Of a DNA stretch of 64,000 nt, positions 13,015 through 25,043 are shown piece after piece. A program made the translations under genes and the position numbers. Origin of the DNA: Quillaja saponaria. Its lineage: Eukaryota > Streptophyta > Magnoliopsida > Fabales > Quillajaceae. The notes under the pieces are model-generated. The model did no database searches. It was not told the DNA's origin and saw only the letters and a list, made by a program, of their open reading frames with translations. Every line of letters starts with the position of its first letter. Positions within the stretch are counted from its first letter, which is position 1. The stretch lies in assembly GCA_029379385.1 (NCBI GenBank), contig CM055618.1, positions 14,423,071-14,487,070 of the forward strand, in the 5' to 3' direction.

Positions 13015-15518
13015 TTATTTGGTGAGGTAGAATGTTGAGTTCATGCCTGGAATGTAGATTCCTAGTACAAGAATTGAAGCGTAGAAGTAATCGAAAGAGA
13101 AGTTCCATTTGTTGGGCATCCTTATACAATACTTCTCAGATCCCTGCAAATATCCCAGTTCAAGTAGTTGACTTATCAATGTCATGAAAAACTGCATATT
13201 AAAGAGTGATAGCATAGCAGACAGTCAATAATGAGTAATTTTAGACAATTCCCCTTGTTTTTTTATTGGTAATTAAACCAACACAAATACACACAGCAGG
13301 TCCCTGAGGTCCACATTTCACTCAGATTTTATAAGCCTCACTGCATTGCTGCTATCAAACATAGTAAAACCAGAGTATGAAGAAAAAGACATAACTTTAA
13401 AAAATAATAATAATAATTAAGATATTTTATTTTATTTTTTATTTTACTTTAGTGTATTGCAGGGCTGTGAATATCAGACCAACTTCACTAGTGATGCCTG
13501 TTGGATAGAGCACTATGAAGGTACTATATCTGCATGGTATAAAATGCAGATTCACATATTAATAAAAACTGCGTAGTATTTAACCACCATTTTACTCCAT
13601 ATAATGAAAAAGGCACACTATCCAAACTTCATACCTTAACCACAACAGCCATGAAGGAGCAAAACCAAGTGCCTCTTTCATTCCAAAGAAAGAATACCGA
13701 ATAATCTGCAATTATGAACAGCAAGAGAGTATTCAATATTGACCTCAATGCATATAATTCTATTATTATTAAAAGGTTTCCACAGAAAATAATGTTATAA
13801 AAAGAGAGAGGGGGTGGGCGGCTTGGAGTACAGACCTCTATTTCACCAACCTTAATTTTGGCTTCTACCTGTATAGAAACTAGACAAGATAAAGCTTGCT
13901 GACCACGTATGTACATGTGGAACATTACTATAAGTTCAGAACTAGATACCCTTCTATCTTTCACTCAAACAATTTTATGTAAGATATGCATACAAAACAA
14001 ACTATTATAACCCAAGGAATCTGTCTTTTGTGTTCTTTCTCATCAGCTAAAACATCTGTCATCTATGGTGACTGCTTTTGGATATTTTATTCAGAAGAAA
14101 TGCAGTAATCGAATTTTGTAGTTTGAATAAAAGTATAAACTGATGATCAAGGCCATAGAAAAAAGTGAGTGGCCACTGAGCACCCAAAAGTTGATGAAAT
14201 GAAAAGGTACATTTGCAGTTATAAACTACAGATTGTGCATGTATATAGGAAGTTTATTATCTACATAACATTATAAAATTAGTAGAGTTAAATACCGTGT
14301 TGACAGTTTGCCACTAGAAACTCACTCTTTCTCTGAAGAATTTCCAGGTAAGAGCATACTTTACACAAAGAATTTCATCCTCTGAACAAGTTATTCATTA
14401 TCCATAAGCATGAATAATGGAACTGTAAGTTCCAACTTAAGAGATCCAATAAAGAGAATCCTAGCTAAATCACATAAATGGTAAGTATACAAGTTAATGT
14501 TCCGGTACACTTGAAAACTACAAAGAAAGTAATTTCTTCATATAGGTGGTGTTCAGAAGTTTCTAATTCTTGGTAACATTGTCAACAAAAATTAAAACAG
14601 AACAAATTACAGAACAGTCACTCACTTGTGAGTATTGTATGGAACTGCAATGTTGGAATACTTGCCTCTGTGATAGACCAGCTGATTAACAGAGAGCTAA
14701 CAAGTACATGACTCCGAGTCTGTCATCCATAGGCTTCATCTGGTAAAATTTCATCACGGACAAAAGAAAGGGGGACGGGAAATGCTAAAAATGTTTCAGC
14801 TTGCCATACCTCAGGGAAGCTCCATAAGATTCCCCAAGTTACAAACAACCGTGACGATATCTGTGGCAGAGTTGCAGTTACAGGAGATCTCACCAATCCT
14901 TCATAATTGAAATTTGAGAAAATCATTAATAAACTGGGTTTGACATGAATTTTCTTTCTAGTGTTAAACAAAGGTCATCACCAGCAGATTACTCACCTAC
15001 TAAACCATGAAGAAACTAGTACACCAAGTAATGTAACACCCACCAAAGAAACAAAGGTCAAATACACGAACTAACAAATTTGGAGAATAAAGTTTACATT
15101 TTTCTAGAAATTTGAACTTGTTTCCCTCGAATCTAACATAAGGATTTGTGGTAAGTAAGAAAGATGTATTCTTGTGAGCAAATACCTCTAAGACAGCAGC
15201 GGTTTGAGCAAGTTGTAAATGCTTTTCTACAGCATCGTAAACATTAACCTGGACAGATTCCTTCAATGTCTTCAAAACAAGGCACAAAACTTGAAACCTG
15301 AGTAAAAATCAGATAAATTTCAATACTTTAAATGTGTGACTACATGCATAACCTACAGGGGAGTGGCTGAGGACTACAGGAATGGAAGTATGGTGCGGAA
15401 GAAATCTGAGAGAAATGGGTATTAGATTAGAAATTATGGGTCTATACCAGCCAAGGAAGAGAGTCCAGTTGTAGACGGTGAGGTAGAGGCGCCTGAAGAT
15501 TGACAAAAATTCCGCCAT
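13015..15518 (-). CDS. PAS2: Very-long-chain 3-hydroxyacyl-CoA dehydratase, PASTICCINO2 type
   Basis: The family removes water from 3-hydroxyacyl-CoA, the third step of very-long-chain fatty acid elongation, in the ER membrane. Eight exons on the minus strand join in phase: 15518-15448, 15297-15186, 15015-14997 (a 19-base micro-exon reading FLHGLV), 14898-14810, 14719-14666, 13705-13635, 13529-13448, 13143-13015, giving 208 residues (family about 220). The start MAEFLSIFRRLYLTVYNW, LVRSPVTATLPQISSRL, ISWSITEIIRYSFFG and LYPTGITSEVGL are all diagnostic. The last segment carries the Tyr and Glu known to be catalytic in this family. Intron 5 has a GCAAGT donor, a known minor class. The end is odd: the reading runs through a GC at the usual last donor (13046-13045) and stops after FYLTK, so the usual Lys-rich tail KKALSKSKRE is lost. 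The catalytic part looks sound; the C-terminus is altered or mis-sequenced. Confidence 0.88.
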
Positions 15519-17867
15519 TGAAGAAAAAGGAGGGACCAGAAAGAGTCAGAGATCAGCTACAGGCTGGAGAACCCCTACGACCGAGCCATTAATTGCAGGT
15601 GGGTAAGGCAGCTAGCCACTCGGTCAGACAGTTAGATAGGTTCAGGTGAGTATTTTTTTTATTTAAAATAAAAACTTACAATTATAGAATTCACTCAAAT
15701 TTTTTTATTTAAATAAATAAAAAATTTATTTTAATTTGAATATTTTTCTCATATTGTTGTCTAATTAACAAAAATTAATAAAAGATGAATAAATTTAAAG
15801 ATAGTGAAGAGAGTACGTGAGATAAATTGTTGGTGACTTTATATCGATTTATCTAAATTAAAAATAATTTATAATATTAATAATAAAAAAATTATATGAA
15901 GTGAGATAAAATATTAACTTATTTCAAATAAATTAATATAAAATTTATTTAATTTGAAACGAACTTTACATTTTATATGTTTATGTGATAAAGAAAATAT
16001 TTATTTTATTGTTTCTAAAATAAATTCTTGTTATTTAGCCTTAGTGCAGTGAAAGTTGAAACTTCCACTCGTTTTTTTTTTTTTCATTTCCGTAATGCAA
16101 TTCATCCATTAAAACTTATTATTAATTAAGACTTTACTACACCAAGCTAAATGTTTCTGCATACAATAAAATTATTTAATTTATTCAACCTGATGCAGAT
16201 GATTTTGCAATTGAAAACTTTTTGATTTTTCATTACTGGCGGCAAAAACTTCAAAATTTCTATTTTCCACCTAGTAGATTATCAAATCTAAAACTATATG
16301 AAACTTGTTTAAATATTTTTAGATAATACTTAATTACTAAGATAATTAAATATAGTAATAATGTCCTATGTTTATTTTAAATTATTCTTTTTAAGATTTT
16401 TAAAATTTATAAGTTTTTTTCTAGAATTTGTAAATTTATACTTTCTTTAATACATGCTTATATAAGTTTTTATTTTTATTTTGACTTTCAATAGTGAGCT
16501 TAAAAGAAAATTATAAGATTATTTTCCTTGTTCAATTTCATTGGTGCATTTGAACTTTTTAACATAAATATTTATGCATAGAAATATAAATAGTCAATTA
16601 CTTGAGAACATTAGGTTGCATACATCTCTGTCTAAACTAGTTGAGTAAAAACTTATTAATAGTTACTTAAATAACTAAATCTAGTAAAAAAAAATTCTTA
16701 ATTCAATTAAGATTTAATATGTTGTTATGTTTTGTTTGAGTTAACACATTTAAGCTGTCAAAGTAATAATTGATTTATTATTTGAATTTTAAGATTTAAT
16801 TAATGTTTTAGTAATAATTTTATAATAAATTATAGATATATATATTTTTTAACAAAAATAAGTGTTAACATATCAAATTTATTTATTTTAACTTTTAAAA
16901 TAATTACTTTATTGTAACCGAATCTTGTAATTATGAAATAGGCCGACAAAGACTTAACAAAAGAACAACTTTTATCAATTGTATCCAAGCTCGTATGAAA
17001 GTTCCTTTGTTTCCTCATTTTCCCATTTGCTGTTTTGTTGATTAAAATTAATATTTGTAGATTTAATTGGATCCATTTTTGAGTTAAATACAATTCTCTT
17101 TTTTTATCTTAAACAAGTTTTCAAATTAATATATGTCTATTTCGATTGATTCACTCTCCGAAAAAAATAATATAATATATAAATATTAGAATATGAGATT
17201 TTTATCACGTCAGTCTTAAAGAGACTGGTTAAATTATTTGGTTGATAACATTTCATTATTGTATGACATTTTTTAATGATGATAGTTAGCTTAGAAGTGA
17301 TTTTTACAAGGAACCGTTGGAAGATTAGAACAGGGCCAAACCTTGGATTCTCAAGTGATTGAAGGCCCAACAACACTTATTGATTGATGTCATCGGTCTC
17401 TGTACAGTAACTGTTAGTGTCGGTGATCACGAAAAGTGCGAAAAGGAAGTATTATTTAGTACTCCTATCTCCAACGTTACAATCTGCCTGCCATAATTCT
17501 TGTGAACTTTGGGTCTGTGACTCTGTCTCTCTCCCCCTGTCATTTCCCACATTTTTTTCACGTAGAAATTCTTAATATACGCTAATCCTTGAAAAAGACG
17601 CAAACCCCATTAATCAATTCGATGAGAATGTCCAGCTGTCCATGTAAGCTGAGCTGAGTGGCCTTTACTTTCTCTCTCTGGTTGTTCACCCTCGCTCTTG
17701 CTCACACGCACACCAGTACACTGATGACAAAACCCAAAGGGTGAGGGATTGTGATATTGGGTTTTGCTTTCTTCTTCACTTTTCTCCTCCTCCATTATTT
17801 TTCTCTACTGGGGCAAGCCTTTGTCAGTGTTTAGATCCGAAAGACCAAAACTTGAACTCAGTCGGTG
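15519..17867. other. Divergent intergenic region between the PAS2-like and O-fucosyltransferase genes
   Basis: About 2.3 kb with a very AT-rich middle (15660-17100) and two less AT-rich ends that probably are the two promoters and leaders. A CT-rich segment sits at 17520-17800 before the O-fucosyltransferase start. No coding region, RNA gene or clear repeat was recognised. Confidence 0.5.
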
Positions 17868-20800
17868 ATGATGAAGCTTACGTACCAGAACCATTATGAG
17901 AATCATAGAGGAAGAGTATTTGCTGGTCTCTTTGTACTGTTATTCCCAATTTTCTTGCCGAGCCTGTTCAGTCCATTAAGCCATGCTTCGCCTTCAATGT
18001 TCTCGGTATGTTATTTTTGCTCACTTCATTTTGGATCAGTCCATTAGTTAATCAATTTTGTTCCTAAATTTCGTTTTTTATTCTTGTTTGACGGAAAGTG
18101 GACCTTAACCTTGTAATTTCCTATGATTTTGTTTCTTATTTTATTCAATGAAGTGTTCTTATTGGCTGGAATTTGTTTCATCATCCAGAAAAAGAAAAAC
18201 AAGAGGGGTTGTTAGATTTATTTGCTGGTATTTCTATGCTACGTATATGTTTCTTTTGGTCTTTGTCATGTCTTTTAGCTTTCACAGTAATTGCTTTGGT
18301 GGAATTTGAAGTAAATAAAATTTTAGAGCCTCAGTGTGAAAAAGTAACTTAGAGGACGACTGACGTCTACATTGGTTCAGTACATGCGAAGTGTGTATGA
18401 CTTGTGTTTTGTTCAGCGGAAAATAATTCAAAACTTTGTTTCTGTTTACTACTTGAAATTTGATGAAGGTATCGATAGCCTGGAAATGACAACATATTAG
18501 TATCTGACGTCTCCGATTGGTTAAATTTCATTTTTCTGGAAAATTGGTGCGATAGGGATACTAAGATACTTGGGTCAAAGGTGACATTTCAGAGTTCTCA
18601 TCATAGATTCTGACTAGAACATGATTATAATTGACTAATAGGTTATATGAGGCTGAGGTTTATCTTCCTCTCCCTCTCTTTTTGTCTCCCAACACCACTA
18701 CCACTAGAAGAAGGAGAAAGAGAGAGGGAAATACTTCATGAAGATCACTTGAAGAAACACTTGAAAATGTGTGTTAATGATAGAACCCTGTAAAGTGGTG
18801 CTAATTGACAACTTTTACAGTGTGATAGAACCATTGATGTCAATCCTGTAGGATTGTTTAACCTGAATTGTTTCTGGTAGCTGCTTGGATTGAACTATTA
18901 GATTACTGAATGGTAATGGGGTTTAAAAGATTTCTTTTACAGAATGCTAAAATGAATATCCCAATTATTTAATTAGATACAGTTACCTACGAAAATCCAC
19001 TATCTTGTCATGAAATTGATCTCGAGCCTTGGGCACTAATCGCTGCAGATGAAAAGAAGGGGAAGTTGTTTTATGTGTTAGCTTTTAGAAGTGATTGGAA
19101 ATTGGAACTGGATATGCATATTGTATCAGAAGAATAAATGAAAATCCCATCATCCATAAACTCAAATGATGAGTACAAGGGGCCTTAGAGAGACCTTGAG
19201 AACATTAGCTGCTTTTGTAACTGTTACCTTGTATATGGAATCAATTTTCAATGGCTTACAGTAGCTTAATATGGCTTATGCAGGAATGGAATACTCCAAA
19301 ACCTAGGCACTCTCGCCTTCTTAGGAGTGCTTTACAACGTGAAAGTGTAAGAGTTGATTGAACAGAAAATACATTTTTCCAACAAACTTGTTATCTAGTG
19401 ATCAACGGGATCCTCATTCTGATGCCCTTTATTTTGTTCCCTGTAGTCAACTCCACAGATATCTGATCTATGGAGTTCTCTGGACAACCAAGGATGGAGA
19501 ACTTGTGCTGAATCCAGAAATGTCGCATGTGAGAATTCAAAAGTGCAGTTTACAAGATATACTATGTCAAAATGTGTTTTGTTACAAAATATTGTAGGTT
19601 TTTTTACTTAAATGACTAAGCTATTGCATGTTATCTTTCCGTGGCTGATGCTTGATTCCAAACAGCACTACCAGAGAAGTCCAAGGGATATATCCAGGTA
19701 TTTCTGGACGGAGGTTTGAACCAGCAGAGAATGGGGGTAGGTATTAGAAAGGCAGTCAGAAACTCAAACCAGATACTACTTGTTACTTTTTGAAGATGCA
19801 CAATCTATCACTGAAGTCTTTCTTTTCTCCATCAATAGATATGTGATGCTGTTGCCATTGCAAAAGTACTAAATGCAACGCTTGTGATCCCCTATCTAGA
19901 AGTAAATCCTGTTTGGCGTGATTCAAGGTACTTGCACGGGCCCATCCTTGTCAGTTTTAGTTGCCTTCCTCTTTATCTCATGGATTTTAACGAGGTAAAT
20001 GTTCTGATGCATTTTGTCTGCAGCTCCTTTGTGGATATATTTGATGTGGATCACTTCATCAACGTATTGAAGGATGATGTTTCTATAGTCAGGGAGCTGC
20101 CTGAAGAGTTCTCCTGGAGCACAAGGGAATATTATGCTACAGCTATTCGAGCTACCAGAATTAAAACTGCTCCTACTCATGCTTCAGCCAATTGGTATCT
20201 AGAAAATGTATTGCCAGTGCTAGAGAGGTTGGTAGTTAGAAAACTTAAGAAAACTAAATATTAGATTTGCAGTGAGTAGTTCAATGAGTTAAGCTCAACA
20301 TTTTCATCTATAACTAATACTATTTTGGCATTTGTAAGAGAAAAAATCAATCAAGGGCCCTGATGTTAATATCTGAATTTGAGTAGGACAGTTGAAAACT
20401 GCTTTCCTACAGATAAATATGTGGTTGACGATTTTGGGCTGATTGGTGGAATGAGTGGCTTTACTATATTATTGTGCATTTTATTAATATTTGAAAATAA
20501 TTGAAGGTGCAATTTGGTATTGGATTGTACGGATATGTGGCATATAATTGCCTGATATACTTCAATTTTCCTAGTTCAGAAAACTATCATTTTACCAGCA
20601 GAGGTCAAATGCAAAGACCTAAATATATTACATCACTTTTTTTATGTGATATAGCAGAAAATCCTTTCTATTCAGTCATTCCCTTATCAGTGTGATGATC
20701 CAAGACTTTTACCATTGCGCCTTATCCTTTATCTGCTGTCCAGCTAATGTCATCAATGTGTAACACTAGTTCTCTGATCTTCCATGGACCTTTCAAGGTT

Positions 20801-22905
20801 AATGTGAGATTTTTCCTTCACTTCTAAACATATCATTTTCTAATACCCTAATATGGTTTATATGGCATAGTTATGGTATTGCTGCAATTTCACCATTTTC
20901 TCATCGTCTCACTTTCGACAACTTGCCTATGGACATTCAACGGCTACGATGTAAAGTAAACTTTCAAGCTTTAGTGTTTGTTCCTCATATCAGAGCACTT
21001 GGGGATGCTCTTGTCAGCCGCCTTCGCTATCCTCAAGTCACAAATGAGGAAACTGGTGCCAACTACCTCCAAAAGACCACTGATGTGGGTGGCAGAAACA
21101 GGGGAGGGAAATTTGTTGTGCTACACCTTCGTTTTGATAAGGTTTTTGCCTTATCTATATTTGAAGATGACATATCTAAAATGCTGTTTTTTTGTTGTTT
21201 TTATGGTAACCTTGCTTTCTGTTTTTCAATTTGCTTCATGACTTCATGTTACTTTTACACTCATCTGGAATCTTATTTCAATATATTAAAGGGATGGATT
21301 TTTCACCTCATTGGTTTATGTATCTGCTCGGAAGCAGTAATTGTAAGTTTTCTGATAAGAGGTTAAGGCTTGCTTTTCTTTGCTGATACCTTGGACGTAT
21401 TTATTGTATATCCACCTGGTACTTTATGTCCCTCTATCACACATGTAATGTTGAAATCTACCACAATATGTTTACAATCAAGATAACAACCATGGCCGAT
21501 ATTTGAAGTCTGAACAACTGTCTGGGCTTTATGTCATATTCAAAATGTGACCGGTTATAATAATTTGTGATGCATAATTGAGTATTGATAATTTTTATCA
21601 TTATTAAGTGTAGTTATTAATGTTATACTTATAATACTAATCAAACGAAAAAATAGCACAAGACTTTTATCAAATCCCAATTACAGTATCTTAAGAAAAG
21701 TTGAACTTCACATTAAAAAGGTGACACTATAACCATTAAGTTGATGATTTGTGCCTTATCTTTAGTATTGCATGCATGGTTGATCTTATTTCTTCCCCCT
21801 CCTCCTCTCTGTCTTGTATATATTGCATGGATCAACTGGTTGCTGCTGATGTTTTGTATAATATGGTAATTGAGTTCTCTTCTGCTTTTCTGGTAATGTG
21901 CAGGATATGGCAGCCCATTCGGCCTGTGATTTTGGTGGGGGCAAGGCTGAAAAATTGGCTCTGGCCAAGTACCGGCAGGTGATTTGGCAGGGAAGGGTTC
22001 TTAACTCCCAGTTTACTGATGAAGAGTTAAGGAGTCAGGGGCGTTGCCCACTTACTCCTGAAGAGATTGGATTGTTACTAGCAGCTTTAGGATTTGACAA
22101 CAGCACTCGTTTGTATCTTGCTTCCCACAAGGTTTATACAAGTTACTTTTAACTAAATTAACAGAGGCTTATCCAACTGAATTGTCACTTGGACACCACA
22201 ATTTAAAAGTGATCTCAAACATTTCTTTTCATATTCCCAATTTTAAGTTCTAGAGAAATGTTTTCCAGGTATATGGTGGAGAAGCTAGAATTTCCACTTT
22301 GCGACAACTATTCCCCCTGATGGAAGACAAAAAGAGCCTTGCTTCTGCTGATGAACGTTCCCAGATTAAGGGAAAGGCTTCTTTATTGGCTGCAGTGGAT
22401 TACTATGTGAGCATGCATAGCGATATATTCATCTCTGCTTCTCCAGGAAATATGCACAATGCAATGGTGAGTACTTCAGGTGCTGGATTTTTTTTGGATA
22501 AATTTCATTTTTCTGTTGGAATTTGGAATTTCATACCTGATTGCATCATGAATTTAGTTATACTAAACCAGAAATATTAGTATATCTAAAGGATCTTCAA
22601 CAATTTTATGCAACCAAGACATTCATATCTTCTAGTTTGCATTTTGAAACTAGAATCCATAAAGTTGAAGTGTGTTTTCATGTCAATGGTAATAGGTCGG
22701 ACATCGAACGTATGAGAGCTTGAAAACAATAAGGCCGAACATGGCACTTTTGGGTCAACTCTTCCTCAATAAAAGCATAAGTTGGTCAGACTTTCAGCAA
22801 GCAGTGGTAGAAGGGCACGAAAATAGACAAGGGCAAATCAGATTAAGAAACCCGAAGCAGTCCATATACACATATCCTGCTCCTGACTGCATGTGCCATG
22901 CTTGA
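17868..22905 (+). CDS. O-fucosyltransferase family protein (GT106/DUF246 type)
   Basis: A type II Golgi glycosyltransferase-like protein; relatives act on pectin or other glycans, but the substrate of this member is not known. Ten exons join in phase: 17868-18005, 19284-19346, 19447-19528, 19666-19736, 19839-19927, 20024-20227, 20871-21141, 21904-22131, 22269-22466, 22696-22905, giving 517 residues. The start is the first of two adjacent ATGs. Residues about 16-36 (VFAGLFVLLFPIFLPSLF) form a signal anchor. The GDP-fucose-binding region shows VFLDGGLNQQRMGICDAVAI, VVLHLRFDKDMAAHSACDFG with its conserved Arg, and LYLASHKVYGGE; then SDIFISASPGNMHNAM and GHRTYESLKTIRPN. It ends PAPDCMCHA. All introns are GT-AG and no stops occur. 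It is an intact, presumably working gene. Confidence 0.93.
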
Positions 22906-25043
22906 GATATTTATTGATTGTGCATGGAAATGAAGAGCACGGGTCTGATCGTCTCACTTCAACGTGTAAAACCTCTGCCTTCTGTATCTTATAGCTTGGT
23001 GCCACTACTATTATTATGATTTCTATTACTGGCAAATAAAAGCATTGCATTTCACCTGTCCTTGTGGGTTTGTTGTGATGTTCTTGGGGATTGTATTGAG
23101 GATTAGAGGGGGGGGGGGGGTGTATACTAATGTGATGTATAATTCAGTGGTTTTCAAAACAATCAGTTCTTATTACTGTATATGCAAATAGATTGTTTGC
23201 CTCAGAAAAAACTCAGATGCCGATGTTCTTCATGAATTTGTTAATTCTTCTCCTTGTAACTTCTGCTTGACTGACGTCTCTCCATTGCGAAGAGCCTTTC
23301 CCATGCCATGGCCTTGCTTCATCCTTGAGATTGTGCTGTCCAAGTAACTTGATGTTTTACAATCTAACATGACTCTTAGCAGGTATACTAATGTGATGTA
23401 TAATTCAGTGGTTTTCAAAAACAATCAGTTCCTTTATTACTGTATATGCAAAATAGATTGTTTGCCTCAGAAAAAACTCAGATGCCGATGTTCTTCATGA
23501 ATTTGTTAATTCTTCTCCTTGTAACTTCTACTTGACTGACGTCTGTCCGTTGCGAAGAGCCTTTCCCACGCCATGGCCTTGCTTCATCCTTGAGATTGTG
23601 CTGTCCAAGTAACTTGATGTTTTACAATCTAACATGAAATTGATAACTTGAATAAGTACTGGCATTTTCTGTCTTGGGACACCAACAGATCTGTATGTCA
23701 TGAAACCACTCTAGATTCTCGTGTTCTTAAATTATGTGAGGGTTCTGTTTGGAGTGTATCTATCTCCAACTATCATTTTTTTCTTTTAATCAAATACAAC
23801 TTAGAGAGCGAAAACGTCATTAGATATGACCCATTTTTTAAGAACATGAGATAAAATCCATCGTGAAACTGACAAGGGAGAAAAAATTGAATTCAAATGC
23901 AGCTACTTGTTTGACACAATGGTGTCAGATAGTAATTGCATCCAATTCAATTCAAACCATCTATCCAAGAGTTTGATCTTTTTTGTCTTTGTTTCTAAAA
24001 GAGAATCAGTAATAGAATGACAATCCACAACCTGTAATCAACAATCATAACTATAATTATCATTAAATTGTAACCAACACATCAACCATCATAATTTTTT
24101 TGCAATCTACTAAAAATTTAAGATCAATAAATTAATAAAATTTACTAACTATCGTGAGTCATTCTGTTAATTTACGAGTGAATATTTATGAATAAATCTC
24201 ACTTACAGATAAATCGTAAATTAGCATAAAGAAAATCAATTGCTCCATCCTTCCGATTTATGATTTACATAAAAATATTACCAATTTAAGATTTACATAA
24301 ACATATTGCGAAGTCTTCATGCGTTATTCCTTTTTCACGATACACGGTCTCATATTTCTTCATGCATTTTCATTTTTACTCCTTTCAACAATCAGTTTGT
24401 CAATAAGAGCGAGAGCCCTTCAACATCAGGTGGAAAATCCTCCAAACATGTTTCTTTATTTGTTAACATTTTTCATGCATAATGACAGTACTATTGTTAG
24501 TTACACTTAAAATATGCATGACAAGCTGATGTTCAAGAACAACAATGTAACAGAATAGAACTGAATTAACTATAAAATATACCAACTATGAAAGGGGGAG
24601 GAGTAGAAGAACAAGAAAATGTGGCAAGCATGGGAATATGGTTATAAGAAATATGTTTATGTTACTAATATATGTATACGTTATGTATTTCTTTCTTTTG
24701 AGATTGGATATACAATATTCTGCAAGACAGTATCACTGGAAAAGTAATTGATGTAATAGACAAGAAAACTGGTACTGTTTACATCTGACAAATAGATTTC
24801 TTTTTTGGTATATTGCTGAGTCTGTGAAGATTATCAACTCAAACACAACTACTGATCACATGATGGCAAATTAATGGTAAACTCAGTGAGGACATCTACA
24901 TTGCAAGATGCAACATGAGCTTTGATAATCTGTACAGCTTTTATGGCTGGATTTCTAGGCCGTAGTTAGCAATGGACAGGATCAAGAACAACCTTTGCTA
25001 AGCTGACTGATTGTTGTACATTCCACCAGGAGTAAACGAAAAT
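22906..25043. other. Intergenic: O-fucosyltransferase 3' end, tandem duplication and AT-rich spacer
   Basis: The 3' UTR of the O-fucosyltransferase gene runs into a G13 tract (23108-23120) and a direct duplication listed separately. From 23640 to 25043 the DNA is AT-rich and no gene is supported. The minus-strand MSL 3' UTR probably lies in the last few hundred bases. Confidence 0.5.
23122..23637. repeat. Direct tandem duplication, two copies of about 251 and 255 bases
   Basis: Copy 1 is 23122-23372 and copy 2 is 23383-23637, separated by 10 bases. Both begin GTATACTAATGTGATGTATA and end TTTTACAATCTAACATGA. They differ by a few substitutions (for example CTGCTT/CTACTT and CCATTGCG/CCGTTGCG) and by four extra bases in copy 2, all in or next to short homopolymers. 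Copy 1 directly follows a run of 13 G. It lies just downstream of the O-fucosyltransferase stop codon, so it may be part of its 3' UTR. It encodes nothing recognised. Confidence 0.9.
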
